Source: Azospirillum picis
GTDB lineage: Bacteria; Pseudomonadota; Alphaproteobacteria; Azospirillales; Azospirillaceae
Direction: 5' to 3'
Assembly: GCF_017876115.1 (NCBI RefSeq)
Contig: NZ_JAGINO010000037.1
Location: 1-50,799 of the forward strand
DNA: 50,799 nt
The notes under the pieces were generated by a model. That model made no database searches. It was not told where the DNA came from and saw nothing but the letters and a program-made list of their open reading frames with translations. A program made the position numbers and the translations under genes. This document shows, one piece after another, positions 40,362 to 47,757 of this stretch (its first letter is position 1; every line of letters begins with the position of its first letter).

Positions 40362-40879
40362 TGGCGCAGGACTTTCTGACCGGGCTACCGCGAGCCCCGC
40401 AATTGGTCGGGCTTCCGGCAGCCAGCAAGCAGGATGGGGGCGCCAAGCCCCCTGTAGGCATGTTGTTCTTCCTGCTTGGCGTGGGCACGTGGTCCCCGCC
40501 CACGGCAGGCATCTACGAATTCTTCGGCTGCGGCCAGACTGGCCTCGATCAACAAGCCGGTTCGAGCTACGGCAGAGGCGGCATCGCGGGACTTGGCATA
40601 AGGAGGTTGGCATGTGTCACTTCCGATCAGATCAATTACGACACCACCAGCGTTTCCCGCACTGTTACTGTAGCCGGCTTCACCGCAACAGGTGGCACAG
40701 ACGCATATTTTAACGGGAACATGAATAACGGCACCAGCGGCACAGTAACGGGAATATTCACGGAAAACTGGTCCGGTTATGACGCGGCCAGCATCCCGTC
40801 CAGTAAGTGGTGGTGGGGTCTCAGCGGTGTGCGCACGGTGACCCCCTTCGCCGCGGTCCGGTATTTTGGCCCAACATGA
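40361..40879 (+). CDS. Small glycine-rich fibre-like protein
   Basis: A 172-residue protein with ATG overlapping the previous stop (TGATG). It contains PPTAGIYEFFGCGQTGLDQQ, GRGGIAGLGIRRLACVTSDQ and the Asn/Gly/Thr stretch AYFNGNMNNGTSGTVTG, then KWWWGLSGVRTVTPFAAVRYF, like the C-terminal tips of phage fibres, where the sequence ends in aromatic strands. It may be a receptor-binding tip or assembly partner. Confidence 0.52.
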   Translation: MAQDFLTGLPRAPQLVGLPAASKQDGGAKPPVGMLFFLLGVGTWSPPTAGIYEFFGCGQTGLDQQAGSSYGRGGIAGLGIRRLACVTSDQINYDTTSVSRTVTVAGFTATGGTDAYFNGNMNNGTSGTVTGIFTENWSGYDAASIPSSKWWWGLSGVRTVTPFAAVRYFGPT

Positions 40880-40890
40880 CGGAGGCCCCC

Positions 40891-41535
40891 ATGTACCTAC
40901 AAATCACCTTGCCCGAGCGGACGCCGCGCATCGGATCGCCGGTCCCGCTGCCCGACTGGCTGACCGCACTCAACCTGTCGCCAGCCGAGCTGGCTGACCT
41001 GACCGACCGAGGCTATCCCGACACCGGCTATCTGCTGGTGGTCGATGCCGCCGCTCCGGAATCTCCTGCTGGGCATGTGGTAGAGCGGGCCGGCTGGATT
41101 TTGGAGGCGACAGAGGCGCGGCCGAGGTGGCAGGAACGGCGGCTTTCGGCAAGCGAGCTTGCCGCTCGTGCCGACCAGGCCGCGGCGGCGGCTGTCGAGC
41201 GGATCAACAGCGAGGCCGGCGCCGAGCGGGCGAAATACATCACTGTCACCACCGGCCAGGAAGGAACCTACCTCGCCAAACAGGCCGAGGCTGACCGCTT
41301 CATCGCCGGCGGTGACGGGCCGTTTCCCTACCTCGATTCCGAGGCCGCGGCGCTTGGCGTGCCCGTCGATCAGGTCGCCGGCGACGTCGCCGCGACGGCG
41401 GCGCAATGGACAGCAATCAATGCCAGGATCGAGGGCGCGCGACGCGGTGCCTTGGTGCGGGTGGAGCGGGCGCGGGTCGCCGGCGACGCTCTGGCGATTG
41501 ACGCAGTTTTCCCGGTGGCTTGGCCCGCCCAATAG
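40891..41535 (+). CDS. Tail fibre assembly-like protein
   Basis: A 214-residue protein from ATG 40891, five bases after GGAGG (ATG 40876 is an alternative). It contains GYLLVVDAAAPESPAGHVV, ending a small beta domain, followed by SELAARADQAAAAAVERINS and YITVTTGQEGTYLAKQAEAD, the helical C-terminal pattern seen in tail-fibre assembly and DUF4376-type proteins. Likely assists folding or attachment of the fibre; inferred from pattern and position. Confidence 0.62.
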   Translation: MYLQITLPERTPRIGSPVPLPDWLTALNLSPAELADLTDRGYPDTGYLLVVDAAAPESPAGHVVERAGWILEATEARPRWQERRLSASELAARADQAAAAAVERINSEAGAERAKYITVTTGQEGTYLAKQAEADRFIAGGDGPFPYLDSEAAALGVPVDQVAGDVAATAAQWTAINARIEGARRGALVRVERARVAGDALAIDAVFPVAWPAQ

Positions 41536-41567
41536 CCGGCGAGACAACACTCCAACTCTGACCGATC

Positions 41568-41590
41568 AGGCGCCCATAAGGCGCCTTTGT
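41568..41590 (+). terminator. Weak hairpin terminator between fibre and lysis genes
   Basis: GGCGCC (41569-41574) pairs with GGCGCC (41580-41585) around CATAA, followed by TTTGT. It may partly insulate the lysis genes or lower their expression. Confidence 0.5.
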
Positions 41591-41606
41591 CATATCCGGA
41601 GGCATT

Positions 41607-42227
41607 ATGATCTTTGATCTCTGGCCGGCGCTCGCCGGCTGGCTGACCGCGCTTGCCGTTCCGGCGGCTGCGGTCGTCCGTGTCCTGGTCGACAACGCGA
41701 TCGCCGCGACCGCCGTGTCGATCGTCCTGCTGTTCGCCTGCCGGGAGCGCGGTACCGAGCATTCGTGGCTCGGTACCCAAGGAGCGCGGGCGCTCCTATG
41801 GGGTGTGCCTGTCGCCGGCGTCGCCTGGTGGCTGGCGCCGGCGCTGCCGATCGAGGTGCTCGCCCGGGTGTGGGCGGCCGCCACCCTCGGCATGGTGCTG
41901 CTGCCACAAAGCGCCGGGCAGAACCTGGAGGAGACGTCCGCGGCCTACCCGGCCAGCTGGACCGCTAAGATCCCGCGGCCACAGAAGCTCGGGTACCTGT
42001 GGCTGGCCGGCATGGGGCGCTTGGCCTTCCTGTCGATTGCCCTGCAACCGTCGCAACTGCTGCCGCCGCTGTGGGTGGTGCTGGGTGGCTTGGCCATGCC
42101 TGCCGGCTACCTGGTGGCCATGGTGATGCCGGCGCTGCCCTGGCGCTTCCGGACGGCGCAGGAATGGGGTGAGGGGCTCTACGGCCTGCTCCTCGGCCCT
42201 GTCCTCACCGTCGCCTTACGCACATGA
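41607..42227 (+). CDS. Multi-spanning membrane protein near the lysis genes
   Basis: A 206-residue protein with five or six predicted membrane segments (for example LTALAVPAAAVVRVLV, ATAVSIVLLFA, LLWGVPVAGVAWWLA, LWVVLGGLAMPAGYLVAMV). Position just before the lysozyme suggests a holin-related or membrane-accessory role, but it is larger than usual holins and no family is recognised. Its own ribosome-binding site (CCGGAGG) is good, and it begins a cluster of lysis genes. Confidence 0.6.
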   Translation: MIFDLWPALAGWLTALAVPAAAVVRVLVDNAIAATAVSIVLLFACRERGTEHSWLGTQGARALLWGVPVAGVAWWLAPALPIEVLARVWAAATLGMVLLPQSAGQNLEETSAAYPASWTAKIPRPQKLGYLWLAGMGRLAFLSIALQPSQLLPPLWVVLGGLAMPAGYLVAMVMPALPWRFRTAQEWGEGLYGLLLGPVLTVALRT

Positions 42228-42250
42228 CCTCTTAGATGGAGACCATCAAC

Positions 42251-42544
42251 ATGCCGGTCGACGATCTGAGCCGCTCGCTCGGCCGGCTCGACGCGAGCGT
42301 CGAGGAGCTGGTGCGCCAGTCGCGCGCCCTCTTCACGAGGACCGATGAAACCACCGCGCAAATGCACACCGTCGCGGCCACGGTCGAGCAGCTGCTCACC
42401 GCAGTGGGCGAGCTGAAGAAAGACGTCAAGGAGCTCCGCGGCGCCCGCGACCGCGGCCGCGGGTTCCTGGCGGCCGTGACCCTGATGGGCGGCGCCGCCG
42501 GCGCGGCCGCGACCAAGCTGCTGGCGCTGCTCACGGCGCATTGA
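42251..42544 (+). CDS. Small coiled-coil protein with C-terminal membrane segment, possible holin
   Basis: A 97-residue protein from ATG 42251, after GGAG; ATG 42236 would add five residues. The first 65 residues are a coiled coil (RSLGRLDASVEELVRQSRA, then VEQLLTAVGELKKDVKELRG). A basic stretch precedes one hydrophobic helix (GFLAAVTLMGGAAGAAATKL). Small proteins of this type occur directly upstream of lysozymes as holins or holin-like factors. Role inferred from position. Confidence 0.58.
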   Translation: MPVDDLSRSLGRLDASVEELVRQSRALFTRTDETTAQMHTVAATVEQLLTAVGELKKDVKELRGARDRGRGFLAAVTLMGGAAGAAATKLLALLTAH

Positions 42545-42548
42545 CGCT

Positions 42549-42563
42549 GCGAACGCCGTTCGC
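42549..42563. repeat. 15-bp palindrome copy in the lysis region
   Basis: Perfect GCGAACGCCGTTCGC in the 54-base gap before the lysozyme gene, 36 bases ahead of its ATG. Listed with all copies at the 6981 entry. Confidence 0.9.
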
Positions 42564-42598
42564 AGTCCCTCCCCTCCCCTTCAAACTGGAGCAATCGT

Positions 42599-43363
42599 AT
42601 GTCTGAGACGACGATCGCGGCGCCGGCGCGCGCCGAGGCCGACCTGGCGGATCTGGTCCGCCACTTCGAAGGCCTGCACCTGAGTGCCTACCGCTGCCCC
42701 GCCGGCGTGCCGACCATCGGTTATGGCCACACCAAGGGCGTGCGCATCGGGCAGGTGATCACCGCGGCCAAGGCCGAGGAGTACCTGCAGGCCGACCTTG
42801 CCGAGGCGCGGGCGCAGGTCGACCGCCTGGTCACGGTGCCGCTGGCGCCGCACCAGGCGGTCGCCCTGACCAGCTTCGTTTTCAACCTCGGTGCCGGCAA
42901 CTTCACGAGCTCGACCCTGCTCAAGAGGCTGAACGTTGGTGACGCCGCCGGCGCCGCCGAGCAATTCGGCCGCTGGGTCTATGCGACGGTCAACGGCAAG
43001 AAGACGCAGCTGCCCGGGCTGGTCTCCCGCCGTGCGGCCGAAGTGGCGATGTTCCAGGGCGCTCCCTGGCGGACGGCCCTGGCGGCGCCGATGGCGCAGG
43101 CGGTCGAGGAGGCGCCGGCGATGAAGCCGCTCGCAAAGTCGCGCACGGTGCAGGCCGGTGGCGTCGGCCTGACGATCGCCGGCGTCACCGCGGCCGCGCA
43201 GCAGGCACGGGAGGCGAGCGGGGCCGTGCGTGATCTGGTCGACTGCCTGCCCGACCTCGGCCTCAACCTGTCGGCGGGATGGGTCGCGGCGGCCGTCCTG
43301 GCGGCCGTGGTGGGCTACATGCTCTGGCGCCGGCGGGATGATGCCCGAAAGGCGGTGCTGTGA
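42599..43363 (+). CDS. GH24 lysozyme with C-terminal membrane segment
   Basis: A 254-residue endolysin. E24, C33 and T39 in HFEGLHLSAYRCPAGVPTIG form the E-8-C-5-T catalytic layout of the GH24 branch where Cys replaces Asp. The domain runs to about residue 165, with SFVFNLGAGNFTSSTLLK and GLVSRRAAEVAMF. It then extends about 85 residues to GWVAAAVLAAVVGYMLWRRR, a membrane helix followed by positive charge, unlike the usual 165-residue lysozyme. There is no N-terminal signal, so a holin or the C-terminal anchor must help it act. It degrades peptidoglycan at lysis. Confidence 0.88.
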   Translation: MSETTIAAPARAEADLADLVRHFEGLHLSAYRCPAGVPTIGYGHTKGVRIGQVITAAKAEEYLQADLAEARAQVDRLVTVPLAPHQAVALTSFVFNLGAGNFTSSTLLKRLNVGDAAGAAEQFGRWVYATVNGKKTQLPGLVSRRAAEVAMFQGAPWRTALAAPMAQAVEEAPAMKPLAKSRTVQAGGVGLTIAGVTAAAQQAREASGAVRDLVDCLPDLGLNLSAGWVAAAVLAAVVGYMLWRRRDDARKAVL

Positions 43364-43593
43364 TGCTGGGGGCGCTGTGGGCGCGCTGTGCGCCTTACGT
43401 CCTGGGGGCGGCCGCCGGCCTGGTCGCCCTCGCCTCGCTGCTCGGCGCGCAGCGCCGGGCCGGCCGGGCCGAGGCGGTGGCCGAGATCAACGCCAAGACC
43501 TTGGAGGTGCTGCATGCACAGGATCAGGCAGCGGCTGCCGCTCCTCGCGGCCGCGACGCTGTCGCTCGCCGGCTGCGCGATAGCGGGTTCTGA
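43363..43593 (+). CDS. Inner-membrane spanin (Rz-like)
   Basis: A 76-residue protein whose ATG overlaps the lysozyme stop (TGATG). One N-terminal membrane helix (YVLGAAAGLVALASLL) is followed by a charged helix (AEAVAEINAKTLEVLHAQD). That is the form of an i-spanin, which joins the outer-membrane spanin encoded inside its 3' part to fuse inner and outer membranes during lysis. It is shorter than lambda Rz (153). Confidence 0.72.
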   Translation: MLGALWARCAPYVLGAAAGLVALASLLGAQRRAGRAEAVAEINAKTLEVLHAQDQAAAAAPRGRDAVARRLRDSGF

Positions 43594-43747
43594 CACCGGC
43601 GTCTGCCCGGTGCCTGTGGTCTACAACCGCGAACAGCAAGCCCGGGCGGCTGACGAGCTGGACAGCCTGCCTGTCGGCTCGGTGCTGGCCCTGATGATCG
43701 AGGACTATGGCCGCGAGCGGGCGAGGCTGCGCGCGTGCGGTCGGTAG
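43514..43747 (+). CDS. Outer-membrane spanin lipoprotein (Rz1-like), nested start
   Basis: A 77-residue lipoprotein starting inside the i-spanin gene in another frame, after GGAGG. The lipobox LSLAGC places the lipidated Cys at residue 21, after the basic MHRIRQRLPL start. The mature part ends with a helical segment (LALMIEDYGRERARLRACG). The nested arrangement is the hallmark of Rz/Rz1 pairs and fixes this as the end of the lysis cassette. Its last bases overlap an iteron-like repeat of the plasmid module. Confidence 0.82.
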   Translation: MHRIRQRLPLLAAATLSLAGCAIAGSDTGVCPVPVVYNREQQARAADELDSLPVGSVLALMIEDYGRERARLRACGR

Positions 43748-43755
43748 ATTCCCAA
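43739..43755. repeat. Outlying iteron downstream of repA
   Basis: GGTCGGTAGATTCCCAA, identical to iterons of the origin at 44719-44983, lies between the o-spanin stop and the repA stop, about 1 kb from the main array. It could contribute to copy-number control by bridging, or mark a past duplication or recombination point between the phage and plasmid modules. Confidence 0.8.
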
Positions 43756-44682
43756 TCAGTAACGGCCGAGCCGCTCGGCGGGCTTGGCAATCGGCGGGCG
43801 GCTGGGGTGGAGGAGTAGACCGCCCTCCTCCACCTCAACCCGGGCATCAGGATAGGCGGCAAGGGCATCGCGCAGGGCGTCGGAAAAGCTCGGCTTGAAA
43901 TGCTTCTGCAGGGCAAAGCCGGCGCCGAATTGCCCGAACAGGGCGGGCCATGAAACGGCCGTCGGCTTGGTCAGCACATGGAGGCGGTAGGCCAACCAGA
44001 TATAGACGTCGATCGCCAAGCTCTTGCTGCCGATGTGCTGCAGGGCGGTTTCCGATACCGGTACGGGATGGTCGACCAGCGAGCGGTAAAAGGCCTCGTT
44101 CAGGACAACGGTTTCCTGCCAAAGCATCGGCTGCGCCTCGTTTAGCGCGCCGGCAAGGCTGAATTCGCTTTCGACGAAAGACCCGTTGGTGCGCAGCTCG
44201 CCGCCGGCGGTGTCCGTGAAAAACGTAAGGCGGCAGGCGCCGATGCGTCGTGCCTGTTCGGCCACCAGGCGATAGGTGGCACCGCCGGTGTTGGCCATGC
44301 CCATGGCCGTCAGCCACGCCCGCATGGAGCGGCCAAGCTCCACCTCGCGGGACTGTTGGCGGACCGCCTGCGTCTGCAGATAGATCAAGATCATCCGGGC
44401 TTTTGAGCCGTACGGAATGCCGATCGCCGAGCCGTCACGCTCCCGGCCGCTCTCGACATGGAGCGTGACGCGGTGACCGTCCCGGCGCCAAAGCGTCTCC
44501 TTGGTCTCTTTGTGCGGCAGGGCCGTCAAGGCAAAGCCCGCATGGCAAATACCGAGGGTATCCGCTGTCTCGGCGAGCATGGCCGCAGCAATATCCAGTC
44601 GCTGGCGGTCGCGCTTGTCGGTGACGAGCAGCTTTGCAGCGTCGAGGCCGTGGGTCTGGATCAGGGCGCGAGCATCGATCAT
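43756..44682 (-). CDS. repA: Plasmid replication initiator, RepA_C type
   Basis: A 308-residue initiator from ATG 44682; an upstream in-frame TTG at 44718 abuts the first iteron and is less likely. IGIPYGSKARMILIYLQTQA, REVELGRSMRAWLTAMGM and RRIGACRLTFFTD are characteristic of the RepA_C family of alphaproteobacterial plasmids, followed by FYRSLVDHPVPV and the conserved KSLAIDVYIWLAYRLHVL. RepA proteins bind iterons and open the origin. The gene is transcribed away from the adjacent iteron array. It is convergent with the phage lysis cassette, marking the phage-plasmid border. Confidence 0.9.
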   Translation of the reverse strand: MIDARALIQTHGLDAAKLLVTDKRDRQRLDIAAAMLAETADTLGICHAGFALTALPHKETKETLWRRDGHRVTLHVESGRERDGSAIGIPYGSKARMILIYLQTQAVRQQSREVELGRSMRAWLTAMGMANTGGATYRLVAEQARRIGACRLTFFTDTAGGELRTNGSFVESEFSLAGALNEAQPMLWQETVVLNEAFYRSLVDHPVPVSETALQHIGSKSLAIDVYIWLAYRLHVLTKPTAVSWPALFGQFGAGFALQKHFKPSFSDALRDALAAYPDARVEVEEGGLLLHPSRPPIAKPAERLGRY

Positions 44683-44718
44683 CGGTGGATTTAGCCTGCC
44701 GGTTTGGCAACTGGTCAA

Positions 44719-44983
44719 TTGGGAATCTACCGACTATGGGAATCTACCGACCAACCTATTTGTAACTATTAGTCTTCTTATTTGCTTGGTCGGTAGATTC
44801 CCTGGGATAACCCCGGTTTTGGCGAGTCGTGGTCGGTAGACTCCCAACCCTGGTCGGTAGATTCCCAACTCGTAAGATGGGGTGGCGGGACTTATCCCGA
44901 GGAATCTACCGACCGAAACCGCCGGCTGTTCGGGTCTGTTGGCCGAATCGACGGCGTGGTGCGAAGTTGGGAATCTACCGACC
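44719..44983. other. Plasmid origin with seven iterons and an AT-rich element
   Basis: Seven 17-bp iterons of consensus TTGGGAATCTACCGACC lie here: direct at 44719, 44736, 44898 and 44967, inverted at 44788, 44831 and 44852; most differ by zero to two bases, the 44898 copy by three. The 35 bases 44753-44787 are the most AT-rich part, a likely unwinding element between iterons. Weak DnaA-box-like TTATCCCGA occurs at 44893. The array abuts the repA start, so binding would also regulate repA. Confidence 0.85.
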
Positions 44984-45024
44984 AGCACGTCGTAACGCCT
45001 GCGTTAAAGCGTGCTGGCGTGCTG

Positions 45025-45336
45025 TCACGCCTTGCGCTTGCGGTCTACGCGGCTGGTGACTTCGGCCGCAAGGCGATCGTCATCAAGGTACAGGTCGACC
45101 ATCGCCTCAAGCAGGTCGACGTTGTCGACCTCCAGATCAAAGGCGCGGCGGCCGAAGCGGCGTGCGAGGTCCTTTTCGACGCGGAAGTTGAACGGAGTGT
45201 CACGCTTGCGCTTTGGCTCGACTGGCGCGGCGGCCGGCGCCGGAGCGGCGGGTTCCTCGAACAGGGCGCGGGGCACGTCGGTCTCTGCAGGCGGCGAGCC
45301 CTTGCGGTTGCGAGGCGGGGGCTTGGGGATGCTCAT
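45025..45336 (-). CDS. Small partition partner protein (RHH-like, ParB-function)
   Basis: A 103-residue protein whose ATG overlaps the parA stop. The N-terminal half is Pro/Ala-rich and flexible (PKPPPRNRKGSPPAETDVP). The C-terminal half DTPFNFRVEKDLARRFGRRA followed by VDLLEAMVDLYLDDDRL has a strand-helix-helix layout, as in small centromere-binding partners of type Ib ParA systems. Likely binds repeats near 46007-46137 and stimulates ParA. The flexible N-terminus matches the ParA-contacting tails of such proteins. Confidence 0.7.
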   Translation of the reverse strand: MSIPKPPPRNRKGSPPAETDVPRALFEEPAAPAPAAAPVEPKRKRDTPFNFRVEKDLARRFGRRAFDLEVDNVDLLEAMVDLYLDDDRLAAEVTSRVDRKRKA

Positions 45337-45983
45337 GCTTCGTCCTTCGTGTTCTCGGTGATGTGCTCGGCCATTTCGTCGGCAAGGTTCTTGGCAGCGA
45401 TCCGTAGGGTGAAGTGGGTCGCCTCGCCCGCCGATCGCCCGGCATCGTGAGCAAGCCGGTACCCTTGGCGCTCCGACAGGGTGCGGGACAAGACCTTGTA
45501 GCCGGCTTGGCTGATGTAATCCCGGGCGTCGTCGATCTCGCGGGCGCTGTCTCCTGTGCGTGCCAGCACGACAGCAAGCTTGCGTGCTGGCACGCCTGCT
45601 TTCTTCAGTTCATGTGCGAGGCGTACCGTTGGGGCAAGGTCATCGTTGGCCAGCCCGGACGGTAGGAAGATCGCGTGCGAGGCCTGCGCGAGCTCCAAGG
45701 TCAGGGTGTCGGCGAAGCCGCGACCGTCGCAGACCAGCATGTCGTAGTGCGCCGCCTGGGAGAGTGCTTGCGGGACGCCGGCGAACCCCTGCACCTCGAT
45801 CTCGGGCTTTCGCCCGTTCTCCATGCGACGGGCGCCCCATTCGGTGGCGGTCTTCTGTTTGAGGTCGAAGTCGCAGATCTTCACCCGCCACCCTGCCGAG
45901 GCGTAGGCGTGGGCGAGCAGCCGTGCCATGGTGGTCTTGGTGACGCCGCCCTTCTGTGAGAGACAGCTAACGATGATGGCCAT
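45333..45983 (-). CDS. parA: ParA family partition ATPase
   Basis: A 216-residue ATPase, the size of type Ib ParA (no N-terminal HTH). The deviant Walker A is QKGGVTKTTMAR (residues 10-21) and the strand VKICDFDLKQKTATEW follows. The DMLVCDGRGFADTLTLELA segment corresponds to the Walker A' region, although DG replaces the usual D-x-P. It moves plasmid copies apart through the partner at 45025. The ATG at 45983 has GAGGG seven bases upstream. The gene contains a perfect 13-bp inverted repeat (45558-45595) built on GCGTGCTGGC. Confidence 0.9.
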   Translation of the reverse strand: MAIIVSCLSQKGGVTKTTMARLLAHAYASAGWRVKICDFDLKQKTATEWGARRMENGRKPEIEVQGFAGVPQALSQAAHYDMLVCDGRGFADTLTLELAQASHAIFLPSGLANDDLAPTVRLAHELKKAGVPARKLAVVLARTGDSAREIDDARDYISQAGYKVLSRTLSERQGYRLAHDAGRSAGEATHFTLRIAAKNLADEMAEHITENTKDEA

Positions 45984-46006
45984 TGGACCCTCTGCGGTGC
46001 GTTACC

Positions 46007-46137
46007 GCGTGCTGGCACGCCATCATGACAGCACGCCAGCACGCCAGCGTTATGGCGTGCTGGCGTTATAAGCCTGACCTTGGGCTTTGCGCAACGGGAA
46101 ACAGCGTGCGGTAACGCTGGCGTTCTGGCGTGCTGGC
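46007..46137. repeat. Centromere-like repeats upstream of parA
   Basis: GCGTGCTGGC or its complement starts at 46007, 46035 (inverted), 46055 and 46128. GCCAGCACGCC (46035-46045) and GGCGTGCTGGC (46054-46064) form a perfect inverted repeat. GCGTTA elements are interspersed. Further copies lie at 45582 inside parA and 45009 just after the partner gene. A centromere (parS) with autoregulatory role is the simplest reading. Confidence 0.62.
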
Positions 46138-46146
46138 GTTACAGCG

Positions 46147-46455
46147 TTATAGCGTTCCGTCGTCGGGTTCGGCGGCGGCGCGGTAGTAGGCGGCGACATA
46201 GACGCGGACGACGCTGGTGAGGTTGACCGGCGGCTTCCCATCCGGGCCGCGGGCGATCTGGTCGAGGTGGGAGAGCAGGGCGGCGACGCTGTCGAGGCCT
46301 TCGCGGGCGGCGATGGCCTCCAGCCCCTCCCACATGACGGGCTCCAGGGCGACGCTGGTGCGGCGGCCGTTGAGGCGCACGACGCGGCGGACCGGGGCGG
46401 CGGTGAGGTCGACGGCGAGGCGGACGGTCCTGGCGGCCTTGGTGTCATCGGTCAT
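46147..46455 (-). CDS. RHH_4-type ribbon-helix-helix protein
   Basis: A 102-residue protein from ATG 46455. VVRLNGRRTSVALEPVMWEG followed by LEAIAAREGLDSVAALLSHL and LTSVVRVYVAAYYRAA has the strand-helix-helix features of the RHH_4 family, with the strand TSVAL, the Trp and the Ala-Ala-Arg-Glu-Gly helix. Members are common in Rhodospirillales. It lies upstream of parA on the same strand, with the centromere-like repeats between, so it may regulate that operon. Ribosome-binding site weak. Confidence 0.7.
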   Translation of the reverse strand: MTDDTKAARTVRLAVDLTAAPVRRVVRLNGRRTSVALEPVMWEGLEAIAAREGLDSVAALLSHLDQIARGPDGKPPVNLTSVVRVYVAAYYRAAAEPDDGTL

Positions 46456-46882
46456 GGGCACAAGAGATAGCGCGCCCGGGCGCCGCGGCGCGCCTGGGGG
46501 AATCCCGCACCCTCGCCTTGTCCGCGCCGGCCCCACCCCCCTCGCTTGCGGTTGTATGGCTTGGTTTTCCATATCGTCCCTTCGGTGCCCCGGTTGTGCC
46601 ATACGGATCAAGGGCTTAGCCGGGGTGGGGATTTATCGCCTGTCGCCGGCAGGGTGGGGCGGTCCTGGAGAAGGAATCGTCTCCCCTTGACTCAACATCT
46701 AGGGCCCCGAGGCCGCGAACGCCGTTCGCCAAAGGACGAGTCGCGCCGACGGGCGCCCGCCCCCCTACGAGAGAATATCATCCACAGGGAACCACCTGTT
46801 ACGGAGCCACCCGCGTCTCATTGCAACCATGCTCCGAAGGGGTTAATTGATGGTCCGGGTGTAACGCCTTTTGGAGCGCGTC
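46456..46882. other. 427-base intergenic region
   Basis: No convincing gene. It is the divergent region between the RHH_4 gene (minus) and the gene at 46883 (plus) and should hold both promoters. Contains a perfect 15-bp palindrome at 46725-46739 and TCATCCACA at 46778-46786, one base from a DnaA box. Near 46828-46870 are short GGGGTTAATTGATGG-type AT-richer bases ahead of the next start. Confidence 0.6.
46725..46739. repeat. 15-bp palindrome copy upstream of the accessory gene
   Basis: Perfect GCGAACGCCGTTCGC, about 145 bases ahead of the start at 46883. Listed with all copies at the 6981 entry. Confidence 0.9.
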
Positions 46883-47404
46883 GTGAGCGAAGACATCAAG
46901 CTTGTTGAAGAAGTAGAGGTCACCCAAACTGTAAAGCGCGATGGCCGTGATACGTGGTGGGTGCCGGCTGCAAAATTCTCGGTCGCTTTCACGGGTGCGG
47001 TGTCCCACCCCCCGGTGATCCTGGATTGGGATACCAAAGAGTCCCTCAGCGAGGCCGAGGTGGTGACGATTGCTCGGGCGGCCCGCTGGGCCCTGGCCCG
47101 GCGCCTGCACCCCGCCTTGCGCGTGGAGCCGGCCGAGATCAAGGTCGTGAAGGTCGAAGATGGCTGGAAATCGACCGTCCGCTGGTCTCTGCCCAACGGG
47201 CCGAGCCTGACGGTCACCGTTCCCAGCTTCGGGTCCCTTGAGGATGTCAAGGACGCCGCCCGCAAGCTCCTGGGAGAAGCCATTCACAGCCTGTCCCCCG
47301 AGGCGCACGATCGGTTGCGCAGCGGGGAGCAGTCGGCGCCGGTGCCGGTCAAGCGGCCGCTTTGGATGACGGAGCTGCTCCTCAATCCCTCGGCCGTGCC
47401 ATAA
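46883..47404 (+). CDS. Hypothetical accessory protein
   Basis: A 173-residue protein from GTG 46883, after GGAGCG. It begins SEDIKLVEEVEVTQTVKRDG, then beta-rich segments (TWWVPAAKFSVAFTG, EIKVVKVEDGWKSTVRWSL, SLTVTVPSF) and a helical C-terminus (LEDVKDAARKLLGEAIHSL). No signal or membrane segment. Family unknown; it lies alone in the plasmid accessory region. In another frame 47370-47543 encodes a plausible peptide without a start codon, possibly a decayed neighbour. Confidence 0.58.
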   Translation: MSEDIKLVEEVEVTQTVKRDGRDTWWVPAAKFSVAFTGAVSHPPVILDWDTKESLSEAEVVTIARAARWALARRLHPALRVEPAEIKVVKVEDGWKSTVRWSLPNGPSLTVTVPSFGSLEDVKDAARKLLGEAIHSLSPEAHDRLRSGEQSAPVPVKRPLWMTELLLNPSAVP

Positions 47405-47710
47405 GCCGGCCACGCGACCGCCGGATCCGGACCGCGCCCTCGCCGCCGGCCTCCGCCTGGAGGTCGTCCACATCGGCGGGGCGCTCCCCACCGAAGGCGT
47501 CCTGTATGAGGGGCCCTGGCCCTGGCCGAACCGGGCGGAGTGAGCCGTAGCCGCGGAAGGGCGGTCAGGCAATATGCGCGGTAAAAATTCGGAATTTACG
47601 GCGAGATTTCAAACTAAGTGTCTGGAGTTACAGGAATATTATCTTTTCCTCGCTCTCGGAAAAGCGAGAATAGGGCTTGCCACTGCCAACATGTTGAACA
47701 TATTGTGCAG

Positions 47711-47752
47711 GGACCACGGTGGCGTGGGGTACCAGCCCACGCCACCCGGTCC
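47711..47752. terminator. Long hairpin next to the small-peptide gene
   Basis: GGTGGCGTGGG (47718-47728) pairs with CCCACGCCACC (47736-47746) around seven bases, and GGACC/GGTCC extend the stem. It lies just beyond the stop of the peptide frame at 47758, so it could terminate or protect that transcript, though no T-run follows. Confidence 0.5.
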
Positions 47753-47757
47753 GGTCC

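Noticed and set aside
46778..46786. TCATCCACA, one base from a DnaA box
   Set aside because: A single near match about 1.8 kb from the iterons is not enough to call an origin element.
47370..47543. A plausible peptide frame ending GVLYEGPWPWPNRAE
   Set aside because: It reads well, but has no ATG, GTG or TTG after the upstream stop at 47367; perhaps a decayed gene, not annotated as CDS.
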